A DNA stretch of 64,000 nt from Torreya grandis (lineage: Eukaryota; Streptophyta; Pinopsida; Cupressales; Taxaceae): contig JARHVA010003262.1 of NCBI GenBank assembly GCA_037957365.1, positions 1,091,001 to 1,155,000 on the forward strand, written 5' to 3'. The notes below the pieces were generated by a model that saw only the letters and a program-made list of their open reading frames with translations, was not told where the DNA came from and did not search any database. Shown piece by piece: positions 49,504 to 62,900 of this stretch (position 1 is its first letter; the number at the start of each line of letters is the position of its first letter). A program made the translations under genes and the position numbers.

Positions 49504-50100
49504 AATAAGTTTAAGATATAATATGTCAATCAAAAATCCATCAAGGGATAAGTAATTGCATATTATATTATTGAAACACCCCTTGCAAATATAAAACCTC
49601 TAAATTTTCAATTCTTATACAAGTCCATCCTAACCATAATTGAAACTCCTCTTAAGGATCAAAACTAGAAGCTATATTTTGATGGATCATTCACCTCACA
49701 TGGATTGGGTGTATGCCTATTATTTTTTACACTACAAGGGTATCTTATCCCTAAATGATTCCATATCATATTTCCTTATACTAACACCATGGATAAATAC
49801 AAATCCCTTCTTTTAGGTATTCATTAATTAGTATAATGGAGTATTTTTCATCTAAAGGTTTATGGTGATTCTTAACTAATCATCAATTAGGTTATAGACC
49901 ACTTTCAGACTAAAGATGGTAAACTAGTTCCATACAAGTCCATGATTGATACTCTCAAATAACAAATTACTAACATATAGTTTGAACACATCCCAAGGGA
50001 TAAAAACAAAATATTATATGCCATGGACACCATTTTATATTTGATTAGTCATTCAGACAAGGTAAAATAATATCAATTCCTCATTAAAAATCTTCTAGTG
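49504..50100 (+). pseudogene. RNase H connector and archaeal-type RNase H (aRNH) of element D
   Basis: The connector reads YVNQKSIKG, VIAYYIIETPLANTKPLNFQ, then the aRNH KLYFDGSFTSHGLGVCLLFF (Asp at 49681-49683), LKVYGDS, LIINQVIDHFQTKDGKLVPY and FEHIPRDKNK. Damage includes Trp to TAG before KLYFDG, and MDKYKSLLLG for the family's AEYEALLLG, which loses the catalytic Glu. The domain follows gypsy RNase H, the opposite of element A's order. Stretch 50098-50331 continues the linker to integrase. Confidence 0.85.
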
Positions 50101-50329
50101 CTAGCTCATGAACCTTCAATCATTGTAATGATTTGTGATATTATTGGTCCCAACTCTGTATGGTATTCAGACCTTTTTACATACCTTCATGACCACACTA
50201 TGCCACTCGACTTATCACATAAACAACAAAATGCCTTTACCCACCAAGACTCATGTTATACCTTACTTGTACCAACCCTTTATCACCACAACTTTGATGT
50301 AACTCTACTTCATTATTTAACCTTGATAT

Positions 50330-51415
50330 AATTAATATTATCATTATGTGAAGTTCATGAAAGAGTATGTGGAACCCACACAATTTGGTTCATCCTAACC
50401 AAAAGTCTCCTTTATACTAGTATTATTAGCCAACTATTGATGCAAATATAGTTACGTATGTTAGAAGGTGTGAAAATTTTCAATGACATCCCAATCTGAT
50501 TCATGCCCTAGCCAAAATACTAAATCTATTGCTTACACCATGGCTATTTACTACCTTAGGACTTGATCTCATTGGGAAGATTAACCTAGCCTCATTTAAT
50601 AGCCACAAACACATCCTTATCGCTACCAAATATTTCACTAAGTGGGTCAAATATATAACCCTCATGTGATAGGGAAACAAATTTCCAAGTTCATATTCAA
50701 TCATCTGATCTTCCATTATGGTATCACATCTGACATTATATTTTATAATGATATATCATTCAAAAACAAGGATGTTACAACACTATGTGTTGAGTACAAC
50801 ATTACTCAACATTTTTTTATCACATATTACTAGAAAGATAACGGCCAAGCCAAAGCATCTAGAAAAACCATTGTTAGCATCCTTAAAAAGATTGTCAATG
50901 ATGTTGGATGAAACTAACACCTCCAAATCTTCCATGCCCTCTAGGCATACTGCACTAATTACTATACCCTAATAAGGGCCAATTTGTATTCCCTAGTTTA
51001 TGGCATTGAGGCCATTATTCCCATTGAGGTTGAGTTACCTTCTTTATGCATCTCATTAAAGCATGTCCTAGATGATTAATATTATCGAGTAGCTTGCCTA
51101 TAAGAGATATAATTACTTGATGAAAAATGCATGACTACTATAAACATCCTTCAATCATACCATAACAGACTCCAAGGACACTATAACCAGAGGTTAAAAC
51201 ATAGAGAGTTTGAGCTTTTTGATCTTGTTCTCAAAGAAAACCAATGAAATACCATGACTGAGAAAAAGCACAAGGGCAAGTTCAAACCCAACTAGATAGG
51301 CCCCTATATCATTATTATAAATTATGGCTCCATAGAATATAGGCTCACTACACCAAACAAAGATGAACTTGATGATTTGATGAACATAATACACCTCAAG
51401 CATTACTTCACTTGA
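50330..51415 (+). pseudogene. Integrase of element D, decayed
   Basis: The zinc-binding start reads EVHERVCGTHT. The core has LGLDLIGKI with the first Asp near 50565, FHYGITSDIIFYNDISFKNK with the second Asp, and DNGQAKASRKTIVSILKKI where the catalytic Glu (GQAEASNK in the family) is Lys. Downstream VYGIEAIIPIEVELPSLCIS, NRLQGHYNQRLKHREFELFD and GPYIIIINYGSIEYRLTTPN give the C-terminal domain, ending near 51414. The frame shifts at least twice. Confidence 0.85.
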
Positions 51416-53907
51416 GAGACTTGAAATATTATCTGAGGCCTATTTCTATTTATACCATATTATGATCTTATTTGTATCATACCCTATACCATTCTACCAT
51501 ACCTTTTATATTGACCACAATTGTTTTACCCTCCCTAGCCAACCCCTTTTCCCTTGGTTATATTCCATTATTATTTTGGGAACCTTTAGTAAGGGGATTC
51601 ATATCAAGTTTTAGAAGATGATTCAATATTCTAGATAAAGGCCATATTTTGGACCAGTATGATAGTAGTCTAGCAGTTGCATCCTTCATATCTTATATCA
51701 TTTTATACCAAGTAATATTGATTATAATCACCTTTTATAAAATTAGAGTATCACCATCATGCTACTAATTATAATTTCCTTTGGTAAAATTAATATCATT
51801 GATCTATGTCATTGTTCCCTAATTATAACTACCTATGGGAAAAATAGGAACAACACCTTTTTATATTCCATTGAAGTACCACCTTGCCATTCCTATGTCA
51901 TACTATACTATTTTCCAACTTTGCCTATTTTAATAATTTGTTTCTACCTAGTTAGAATCCTCCACTGTAAGGTAGAACTACAATGACTTGAGGCCCCATC
52001 CTAAGACTATGTAGGTAATTATCAATTCACATTAAGGTTATCTTAGTCACCCCTTTTTAATTCTAAAGCCATTTTGCAAGTAACCTAAGTTATGGCTTCA
52101 CTATTTATGAGTAATTTTAAGTTTGAACATTCTCACTATTTTATGAGTTGGTCTATTTAGTATCTCATAAATCTTCATCAAGTTGAGATATGTATAAAAT
52201 TCCATAAACATTTGTAAAATATCTAAAAAAAAGCATAAAAGTCACCATAATGATCACTTTTTTACCTTAAGTATTTTGGGAACCCTAGCTATTTCATAAT
52301 AAACCACTTGTCATTTAGTTTCCCCATCCTTATTGGCTTAGCATCCCATGCACTCACCATTTTGTGAGACCATTCTAATATTCATATACAACATCCAATC
52401 ATGTTTTATTACTCATAATTTTATTCTATCCCATATCCTGGGAGAGCTACATTTAGCTTGAATTTTATGTTGGACCTTGCATCCATGAAACTATGTAGGC
52501 ATCATCCACTGTCTAGTGAATTTGGAGTCAGATCAGTCACCCCCCTTACTTTTCTTTTATCCCCCATTTTTTTGGTTAGTTTTATTGTTTCCTATATCCT
52601 AGCAGAAAGGTTCACCATCTTTTTTATTCTATGTTTATGTTAACATTGTGATTAACCATTGTTTGGGTTTATTTCCTTTTATTCTCATAGTTTTATTTTA
52701 TTTTGTCTCTCTTTTATGTTTCTTAATGTCTTATTTTGTTTTTTTTCCCTTGTTTACCTCTTTTTTTTTTCTTTATTGGTGTGCCTTGATTCAGTCTATG
52801 TGTGTTCATTGGTTGATTCCTTGTCCATTATTATTGAATCCATTCATATTATTTTGTTCATAGTGTCATCATAGTTTTTATCATTGGTGTATTATATTTT
52901 CTTGATTATTGGATCACGTGTTAGTCCTTATACATATTTTGGATAAGTTATCATGGTGTGTTATATCATGGTGCCTATCATCACATGATACAACAAAAAT
53001 CAGCTCAATAAATCTTACAAGTAATGAGTCCATAATATTTCTCCTTGACACCTAAAAAATTCATGGTTTACCCAAATCATTCCTTAATATAGAGCAATTA
53101 AATCATGAAATAATTTTAATCCTTGATAATCAGGATATGCATCTCCATATTATAAATTTTACCAAACTCATATTTCTCCTCTGTATTGGCTTACTCTTAC
53201 TTTGTGCATGCAGATTTAGTGTGTAATCCCCATTATCTAATTTACCATCATACTCCTATCAGTATACCAATGATTCTAACTACTTGTGGGTAAATCATTA
53301 TCTTTTGATCTATATAGAGGTTACTGATTATAATTTCCTTGAAGGAAATCATTATCATCATCTACCTAATAGGGGCAAGTTTTCATTGTGATAATGTTTA
53401 TAACTATATTTAGGCAAACCATTATCTCTATCCACCCAACTGGGGCATGTGTTTATCCTACCAATTATTATAACCACTTATAGGCAAATCATTATTTTCC
53501 CTTATAATGTTTATAACCACCTTTTGGGAAAATCATTCTCTTATTAACATTATCCTTTTTTTAAATATTATAATTTCCTTTGGGAAAATCATTATCTTTT
53601 TATCCCACCTATGCTGATGATTATAACCTCCTATGGGAAAATCATCTTGTTTATCAGCCCAATCAGGGTAACTCATCAGGCTGATAAGTATAACTATCTA
53701 TAGGAAAATCAACCTTTTCCACCCCTTTTTACTTATTTTTTCCTTCATTTTCCTTTTTTTGAGGGACTAATCATTGACCCTTTTTTACCAACCAATCCCT
53801 CGAGGGTGAATCTAAAGCTCATTAATTTTCATTATACCATTAGGCATAAAAGACCTTTTCATTCTTTAAGAACTATTATTATGCCTATATCTTGCAACAT
53901 GTCTCCA
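51416..53907 (+). other. 3' untranslated region of element D
   Basis: About 2.5 kb between integrase and polypurine tract, without genes. It holds a worn minisatellite (units near 51722-51850 and 53255-53715) and a T/C-rich tract (52540-52870) that produces spurious hydrophobic open frames. Long 3' UTRs with tandem repeats are known in Tat-lineage plant elements. Confidence 0.7.
53255..53715. repeat. Degenerate minisatellite in 3' UTR of D
   Basis: About seven or eight units of 50-75 bp with core ATTATAACCTCCTATGGG then AAAATCATTATC and a CCACC/CAATGGGGCA segment. Clear units start near 53270, 53329, 53400, 53468, 53510, 53567, 53612 and 53687. Three relatives lie at 51722, 51770 and 51820. 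Confidence 0.8.
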
Positions 53908-53920
53908 AATAGGGGGAAAC
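53908..53920 (+). other. Polypurine tract of element D
   Basis: AATAGGGGGAAAC directly before the right LTR (TATAGACCTAAAACTAG, degenerate TGTAGAC...). A purine run at this spot is the expected plus-strand primer and confirms orientation. Confidence 0.75.
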
Positions 53921-54984
53921 TATAGACCTAAAACTAGACACAATTGTCTTCCAATTTGACTTTAGATCGATTCCTACCAACTATTACAAATTAAGCTTAG
54001 TAATCACTCAGCATCAAAATTTTTCTTGTGCATCATTTATCAAAGCTTAGAATTGTGTTGAGGCTTCCCTATTTGGGATACTAGACCATATGTAATAATA
54101 AAATCTCACATATTCATCCCTAATCACCTTATAGTATCAAAAATATCAATTTGGCTTATGGATTTATTAAGTGGGGCACTTTCACACTTAATCAAATATT
54201 GAAAGAGTTAAAAGGCTAATCAGAATCAATAATATAATTAAAAAATATTAATTTCCTATTTTAATTATCCATTTACAATTAATGAATATATAAAAATGGA
54301 AATTCCAAAAATCAAAATATCAAAGCCTTTCATCATTTCCTTTATGAGTTATCAAACTCTTTTAAAATATCCTAAAATATCTTATTTGAGATCCATGCCT
54401 AGTAATTGTAGATCATAATTACTTGATAAATATTAACTCAATTAGGGTTAGTTTTAACTCACCTAGGTTTATTTTTAACCCATTCCAAGCCTAAACTCAA
54501 CCTTAACTCACCTTGGATGAGATTTAATTCCTAAGGCTATAAATATAAGGCCTTGCGTATTGAATTCATAATTTACTTTGGTGCAAAGTTATTATGCACA
54601 AATATCTTCAACAAGATTGGATATTGTAAAGTTATTATGTAGGATTTGATCCATAATAATCATGAAAATAATGATACCATGACCAAATATTAAGCCAATA
54701 AATATCAAATCCAAGGTGCCAAGGAGAGAAGGAGCCAAGTAATCTCCATTGTCAAATACTTCTTGATGCACAAGCTAAGAAATCCATTCAACAAGCCATT
54801 TGGAGATCCAAGGAAGGAAAAAGACTTATTTATTTTATGATTTTGTTGGTATTTCATTTATTTTTATTACCTAAGCTCCCCTAGTGTTTAGGATAGAGGT
54901 GTTAGGATTTTAGTGTGTTCATTTCATTAGTTTTATGAGACTAACACTATAGTAACCTTCCCTCTATTTGAATCCTTATTCACA
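53921..54984 (+). repeat. Element D right LTR (1064 bp)
   Basis: Aligned with 27040-27675 plus 32822-33250. Contains TATAAATA at 54538-54545 and ends TTATTCACA. AAATA after it is the right target duplication. It shows the empty site of E: CCTTGCGTATTGAATTC uninterrupted at 54551. Confidence 0.88.
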
Positions 54985-54989
54985 AAATA

Positions 54990-55830
54990 TAGAGTTATGA
55001 CTCTCACTCCATAATATTTGAAAGAAGCCCTTGATCAATTTAAACACCAATATTTCCTCATAAGATAGTTTAAGCATTCCCAACCTACATCAATAACTTG
55101 TATGCCTATGAAATCTAAAAACAAACATTCTATCAATGATGGTGTTATGAACACTTATGATTCTACACACTCCATCCATGTGATTATTCTATGTGGCTCT
55201 AAATAAGTGACTCTTTCCCAACCTTTCATTAGAAGTCCCTTCCAACCTCCTCCCTCTTCATCATCATACATGAACAATGTTTATGTTCATAAACCTCTTT
55301 CCCTAGTGAAAATCCAAAAAAATATTCTTAAGCCTTTAGCAAGATAACTTGACCCTATTCACCCTACCAAACATTGGTATGATACATAAACATTTTGTTG
55401 GTATCAGGAAAGGTAGGGAAATTATCATGAAATATGTAGGAAATTTAGGAGATTTTATCTTGAGTTTTTCCTTGATCTAAATTTCAATCATTAAACCATG
55501 ATCCATTAACATCAACAAACCTATGACAATGTAGCTAAAGCCCATGATTCCAAAGTTATGCATGATGATCTTAATAAATATAATCACCTTTACATCTATA
55601 AATATCAACTTACAAATAATAAATCTAATACTACCTAACCTCATACCTCCAATTTTATTAAATCATCATTTGATCCTCTCTCTTTAACCAATAATGAAAA
55701 TGTGGTCAACATGAACAACATTAGGCATATAGTATCTTACATTGATCCTTATTCACATTATATTCATGTTAATTTTCCCATGTAAATAGCTATTTAAGAT
55801 ACATATCCACCTCATTTATTGTATATTGAT
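54990..55830 (+). pseudogene. gag: gag of host element C, C-terminal part
   Basis: Continues 25945-27034 after D: YRVMTLTP, YLKEALDQFKHQYFLIR, then Ser/Pro-rich SPFQPPPSSSSYMNN, and a worn zinc-finger-like C-x2-Q-x...-H-x2-C (CWYQER*GNYHEIC, 55396-55437) with KHWYDT upstream and RKFRRFYLEFFLDLN after. The form is that of Tat gag nucleocapsid fingers. No protease follows; a palindrome array does. Confidence 0.7.
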
Positions 55831-55899
55831 TATACAAAAATCAAAACCCACTGAACTCTTGTGATCACATCAACTAGAGTGATAAAGTCATCTTTTCTA

Positions 55900-56230
55900 A
55901 TAATATTCCAAGCTATATCAAACACTTTGACATAGTCTGATAATCCTCCTACAATTATATTTATAAGCTTGATATAATCTATTTTTTTTCACTAGTATAC
56001 TATTATGGAATCATCCAACCTGATATAGTCAACTATTTCCATACCAAACCCAGCTACATCAACCAACTCAATGTAGTCTTGTAACAATACTTCATCATAC
56101 ACTACTACATTGACCAACTCAATGTAGGTATTTCATAGTTATTATATGAAAATAAATAAATAAATAAAACAAAATAATGAAATATATTCCTCGTGACTAA
56201 ACTACATTGACAACTTCATGTATTTTTATA
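55900..56230. repeat. Palindrome array of host element C (right of gag)
   Basis: Six units near 55919, 55953, 56005, 56050, 56103 and 56199, such as AGCTACATCAACCAACTCAA followed by TGTAGT, and ACTACATTGACCAACTCAAT followed by GTAGG. Same family as 25320-25780. Confidence 0.75.
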
Positions 56231-56259
56231 ATCTACATAAACTACATTTGATCCAAAAT

Positions 56260-59200
56260 AATTGTCAACAATTTTTCCACCATTGGTCAAAGTTGATTAT
56301 GTACAGGTTTTCAAGAACACTCCATTAACTTATTTAATAATAAAAAGGTATAAAAAAAATCATAAAACCTTAATCATGCCAAATCCATTCTCATTAATAA
56401 CTCACAAGTCAAAATTTTGATAGAGGTTTCTTTTATTCCTCTAACTAGCTAGTTACAAGTTAGTGAATGCAATTTTCAAATGCTCGGTAGATAAAGGAGA
56501 AGATTTGGTTAAAATGGATTAAAATTATTTATGGAAACATATTAAATCAATATTAAATTAATTTTTTTAATTTTATATAGGCTTAAATTTATAAATAATC
56601 ATTAATAAGAAAATATGCTCTAAAACCCTTCTTAAACCCTAATGGCTCAATTTTAGGTAGTATGTTTGCATTTTTGGGTTATTTATTGAAAAATAAAAGT
56701 TGTGTGAAATATTATGGGACATAAATTAACTTAAAAAATCCTATTTAATAAAAATTTCAAGGAAAATAATGGATAAATGAAAAGGTATAGGTTACAAGGT
56801 TTTAAACAAGCAAGAGAGACAATCAAAAAAGACACTTTTTGAGAGATTTAAGTATCTATTTGAGCATATAATAATGGTTGGAATGATGAGTGGGTTTATT
56901 AAATTTAATAATTAAAAAAATAATTAGGTATTTATTCCTCATAAAACTCAATAAAATTTAAAAACTCATACCTACAGGCATTTAGAAATGAAATTATGCA
57001 AGCTAGGAAACACTAAAAAGTGCATATTTTGAGTTTTATTAAATTAAATCTATTAAAACTTGATATAAAAGTATATTTTTATGTAATTTAATTTTTATAA
57101 TTTGTTTATTTTATGTAATTTACTTTAGGAGAGATACAAATCCAAAATACAGGTCTGATCATGAAGGAAATCAGGGTTTTCTCACTAATTTGCTCACAAA
57201 TGGAGTTAGAAATGAGTGTTTTAGGTCCTTAAAATGGGAAAAAAATATTTTAGAGTGTGCATAATTAATTTAAAGTTTTTAATAAATTATAACTAAATTA
57301 AAAAAAATTCAAAATAATCTCATACCAAATAAAAACATCTCCAGATCACCCTATAGGCAATAAGTACAAACTTTTTTGTAAATTTTTGTTTCGAAGGTTG
57401 GTGAAGAGTTTTGGATATTTTTAAAATTTTATAATTATTAATCATTTATTAATATAAAATTATAATATGAATATTATTTTTTGATCTTTGTAACTCATTT
57501 TAAACTCCCTAATCTATATCAGGGTTTCTTGAGGCCTAAAGAGTATAAGAGAGCACAAAATGGCATTTTTGGAAGTTGTACATGGGGTTTGGAGCTAAAA
57601 ATTTGTTTGAATGTATATGAAACTATGGTTGAAATTTTAAAATACTATTTACACTCTATTTTATTCAAATAATTCAAATTCATCAAGTTCAATATTCTCA
57701 AGATGTAATTTAAGAAGCTTGTCAAACCACAAAAGATCTACACTTCCAAGAAGAACCAATATGGAGATATGTTATTTTCATAATAAAATTCATAATAATA
57801 AATAATATTTAATTTATAATTCAAAAAATGAAAAATCAAATCACTCTTCTATTGTACCACCCTTGGGTAAGAAGATAATTTACAAGCTAATTTAATGCAT
57901 TGTGTTTTTAAAAAGTTTGTCTAGTCAAACACATGTGCATGTTAGTTATCTAGAGATAAAAAAAGAGTTAAGTTTTTGTTTTAAATATGAAATCAAGGTT
58001 GGAATTATTTTACACAAAAATTAAATATTTGTCTCTTCTACTACACCCCTTTTGGCTAAATTTAGAAAAATTCAAGAAGTCAAACATGCATGCAAGGTGC
58101 AAGCAATAAGTCAAGTCTAACTCCAAGTTGAACGTCAAGAAGCTAAAGTAAAAATAAAAATGAAATAAATTTAAATTAATTAAAAATTCAAGATGAATTA
58201 AAGATCAAAAGGAGTTAACTGAAGATCAAAATTTTAATGTGTTGGAACACAAATCTACACCAAGTAATTTGTGCCATGTTTAGCATCTAAAGATTTGAGA
58301 GGTTGTAAGTCTTTTGTGTTCTACTATCTCTATTTTGGGTATTTTGTTTATTTTCCAAGTTTCATGAGAACCCTATGAACCTATTTCTACTAATTATTTA
58401 AAATTCATTCTATGCTTTGAAATAATAGGTTTCATGGTTGGGAGATTCACTGTTAAAAGATAGAAATGTACACAAGTCTCTTTGCATACATTGAATTATT
58501 GCTTTATGCTCAAAGGAGAAAAGTTATGGGGCCCTGGATGAAATTTCCATGTTGCATCTTCAACATTTTTTATTTATTGAGTTGAATAATTACCTGATGA
58601 GCAAAATGAAATACATGTAGTTAGCTTAGGGGGATCCTAAGATGTAATCTTCTGAAAATGCATAGGTCAAATTTCTCAAATTTACAAGGTAATGACTTTT
58701 TAATTTCCTTTGACAAGTAATTAGTGTATTTTTAGGGATCAGAAGGATCTTTTACACTTCCCCATATCAATAAGGATAGTGTAAAGGTAAAAATTTGGTT
58801 GAGAGTCTGAGCTAGCATCTAAGTTGGACACATAGTAGGTATCCAAGCTAGCATTTAAGTTGGACACATGGTAGGTCCTCAAGGTTTTACAAGCTCTAGG
58901 CCCTTTTTGAATATTTCCTCACTTACCTTTTGGTAGGAAAGGTTCAAGATGTCTCCAAGGTTTGAATACCTAGATTTTTAAAGTAAATATATTACACTAT
59001 TATACCAAAGCAAATTATATGTGAATAAGTGCAAAAGTCCTCTAAGGCCCAAAAAGAACCAGAATGTAAATTTTGCCTATATGGATCCAGATGTTGCAAG
59101 GAGGATTTCCTAACATGAAGAAAACATTTTAACCTTCTCCTTCCTCTTTCAAAATAATCTTAAACAACTAAAGGGGCTAGTTGATAATTAGCCATTATGT

Positions 59201-59988
59201 TTCAAAGCATTAATATAAACCCTAATTTTAAATGTAAAGGATTATAACTAATGAATTTACCTTCATTCACATTTAAATTTTGAATTGAAAGATTCTACTT
59301 GCATCTTTGAGCTATCTATGTTCCCTAGCTATATGTAGCATGAAATTTCTCTATCTAACAAGTGATTACAATAAATTCTTCAAAGATTTTTAGTTTCAAT
59401 TGTGTATAGCCCTCCAGATTATCATTAAGTGTTCTTCTAGCTCTTTGTATTATGTCCTTTGATGGGGTTTGAAGGTATTTCAAGGGTGATTAGAGTGAAT
59501 AATTTGTTTGAGTTTAAAGTATTGCACTAGAAAGCTAAGAAATAATGGCATTTTCCTCAATATGTATGAAAAACAACATCATTTCTATTTTAGATGAAAT
59601 CAAGGATACAAATGTTTAGGGGTTAAACTTTGTAGCTTTATTGAGTTCCTTATAGTAACCAAACCCTCCAAAAGTAATCTCAAATTTTGGCATGAGTTAT
59701 ATCACCCCTATGGTATTATTTCCCTTGGCTACCCCATACCCAAAACTAATAATTACATGTGCTAGATTGTATAAACTAGATACCAAGACTATTTTCAATA
59801 GAAGTTAATCAATTGTCTAATATTTCACTCTTTTGTCCTTCATCACCATGCTTGGGATTCCTCACTAGCCTAAAATTATCACAATTTCCCTAGAGGAATG
59901 CCAGGGGTAAGCAGATAAGAATGAAAAAAAATTATGGGACATTATCAACTCATACTAGTTGGTCAACTAAAGGAAAAAGGTTTTAATA
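56260..59988. other. AT-rich non-coding stretch
   Basis: No frame longer than 63 codons and no domain match. A 36-bp tandem duplication lies at 58811-58882 (GCTAGCATCTAAGTTGGACA repeated as GCTAGCATTTAAGTTGGACA). By analogy with element A, the part next to 59989 may be LTR sequence upstream of a U3 frame, but no palindromes of A's type are seen. The right limit of element C is somewhere near 56260-56300 and is not resolved. Confidence 0.5.
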
Positions 59989-62900
59989 ATGACTAAGAAT
60001 CTAAAACTAGAAGAATTCAAGGAATTTCCCTAGTACATGATCGCCATGGTAGCTAGAATTTATGGGATGCCCATCGTAGAGAAGTTTGAGCTTTGGATGT
60101 TTATAATTTTAATTTGTGTGTTGGAGAAACAAAAAGAGTTAGATTGGGACACCATCTTAAGTGACAACCTGCATAGGTAAATGATGTAGCTTTAAGTTAC
60201 AATCCACTCAAAGGAAGATTTCATAGATACATTCCACATGTCCTCCAACCTAATGTATATCCTAGTACACAATAAGATGTTGCATGGTCTCACAAGGAAT
60301 CCCAGTGGAATGAGGATATATGAGACTTATCTAGAAGTGATTGTAGATGGTTTCAAAAAAAAATTTTGCAAATTTTATAATTTTTTCTTTAATACTATGA
60401 TGAGTCTCTTATATCCTATGAGAAGCCTCAACATGATGTCTAAGGTGATCAAAGAAACAAATGACAAGTATGGCACCTCATATATTCAATTTATAATGTT
60501 CACTTATATTATACTAAATGACTTCTTGAGGTTTCCATATAATCTTCCAAGATACCTATATGATTGACTAATAGTGATAGAGTTGACATGGAAAATGGTT
60601 ACCCTACTTGAAATGATAGTAGCAAAAAAGGTGAACAATCCCTTCAAATTTCTTGTTAAAATTAGACATTGTTCATGTCCTTATATTACCAAGGCCAAGG
60701 GATTAGAGAAAGAGATGGGCTAATATGTGATTGGAAAGATGCCACATAGGCTGAACTATGATATTAGGTGGTGGGTGAACACAAAAATAGGTTTGATTCT
60801 ACATCAATCACATTATGTGGACATTAGGTCCACTTTTGCTATTGAAGAAGACATTAGAAAGCTAATATTTATAAGGCTAATAGTCCAAGAATTTATTGCT
60901 TATAATATTTCTCCCATCCTAAATGACATGGATGATGATAATAAGATAATATCTACATTTTTAAAAAAGTCTAATATTGAAACTCAAGCCATCTCATAGG
61001 TGGATTTCACTACTAGGGTAAATGATTACATACCATGGAGGGCCATGACAATCATGAGAAGAAACTTTAGATGGTTGAAGGAATATTGGGTTGATCTTAG
61101 TTCTTATGACACCCCTACCCTTTGAAAACATAGACAAGTTCAAGAGTTAAAGGTTTTCCTCTTAATTTATAGTGTTGTTCCCTTGGCTCTACCATCGATG
61201 GTGAATGTCAAAGGGAAAAACAAGGCTAGTGATATTGACTTCACCAAAACAATTAATGTGGAATCCATATTTGCATCATAGTCTAGGGAAGGATTATCTT
61301 TCTCAAAGTTAAAAAGTTTGACTAAGATTTGGGATAATATCACCAATGGGGAGGTTACATTAGCCAGTGCCAACCTAATATCCATTACATCATAAGGTGC
61401 CCCGATAGTACCAAACATCCCGACATCTATCCCAATAGTTAATCTAACTTTTATTCCACTTGATTCACCCATGGCTCCACCAACACAACATCAAATAATT
61501 TTCCTTCTTCTAATGACTTACTTAAGGAAGAGAGGAGGTGAAGAAGAGGTAGATCAACCTAGGAAGAAAAGAGTTAAGAGGGATCTATAGCCTCCAGTTA
61601 GGAGTCCTAAGAAAAGGAAGGAGGTTGTATTCAAGGACCTACCTTCAAAAGAAATTCCTTTGAAAAAAAAGAGGATCAATCCTCATATGCTCAAAGGTTA
61701 AGAGATATGAGTGAATAATAAGAAGACTCATATGAAAATAGGCCCATTACTAAGGTCCCAATGGCTAGTTTATTTACAAAAGAGGTTCCTTTAGGAGTGA
61801 AAGGTAATGGTAATAAGGAAGAAATTATGGCCTCAAGTGATCCTCTTTCTTTTGAATATGGTGAAAAATTTGGGTTTGAGGTGTCCACTCAAGTTTAGGC
61901 CCCTCAAAAAAAAGGAAACAAGCTCATCAGACATAGAAACATTTGTTGAAAATTTCATCACCCAATCACAAGGATAGAATAATCAAGGTGAAGTTGAGGG
62001 ATATGATAAAGTGAAATAAATTAATAAATATAATGAGAAAGCTAAGGTGGAGCTAGAGAATAATATTTAAGTCACCACTGATCATAAAGTGGTGGTTGAA
62101 CAAGAAGGCCCACAAGCAACTTTAGAAGTATCACCAGTTATCCCTTCCACTCTAAAGGTGTCAAGTTTAACACAAGAAGAGAAAGCAAGTATAGAAGAAG
62201 GTGGGGGAACAAAATTGAAAATGGGTACCCCCACCCATACAAAGATAAATAAGGAATTGGACCAATCTAATAAAGGTGTTGAGGAGGGTACTTTAGGTAA
62301 TGTTGCCTCAATTGAAGTAGCTCAAGGTCCCCTTCCTCACATCAAATTTCATGATCCAATCCATAATAAAGGTCTAAAGGCCATGATTGGTGGAGAGTTT
62401 GATAAAGGCAATAAGGAATCCACCATATCCTCATCTCTACCTAAATCTTACATGAATAAAGAAGGTGAAATGGTTGTAAAACCTTCCAATCAGTTCATAG
62501 TACAAGGGAGGTCCATTGAGAAATTGCTTGATGAGTCTCACCAATTCGGGTAATATTTTGAACTATTAGAAAAAATCGAGCCAAACCTTAAAGGAGGGCC
62601 CAAATCGAAAAAATAATATGGAAAGGAGTTGGAAAGTGACAAAGAAATTGAATAGTTTGTGTTGAGTCCATAGCCCATTCCTATGGAACTTCCTACACTA
62701 GGTACTCTAATGACACCACCTTTCATTATCTCAAAGCCAACATCAATGTCTACTACATCAATGGGAATTCATCCTAGACCCCTTATCTGGGTCAAGGAGT
62801 AGGTCAAAAAAAAAAAGGAAATCATGAGAAAAAATGGGGAAATTGATGTATTAAATATCACTCAGGCATATAAATCCAAACCCCCCAATAAGGCCAAGAC

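Larger units (their letters stand above)
27040..54984 (+). mobile_element. Element D: Tat-type Ty3/gypsy retrotransposon with nested E and F
   Basis: Its LTRs are 27040-33250 (1065 bp without E) and 53921-54984 (1064 bp). A primer-binding site follows the left LTR and the polypurine tract AGGGGGAAA precedes the right one. The interior reads gag, protease, RT, RNase H, aRNH, integrase on the plus strand, interrupted by F. The 5-bp duplication is TAATA (27035-27039) and AAATA (54985-54989), one mismatch, and removal of D restores the frame of C's gag. Without E and F it is about 16.3 kb. Position of aRNH and the long repeat-bearing 3' UTR are Tat-lineage traits. Confidence 0.88.

Noticed and set aside
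52458..52874. Three overlapping hydrophobic open frames that look like membrane proteins
   Set aside because: They come from a T/C-rich tract in the 3' UTR of D; overlapping frames, no conserved motif.
61167..61472. Minus-strand 101-codon open frame
   Set aside because: Antisense of the long plus-strand accessory frame, which is continuous through this place.
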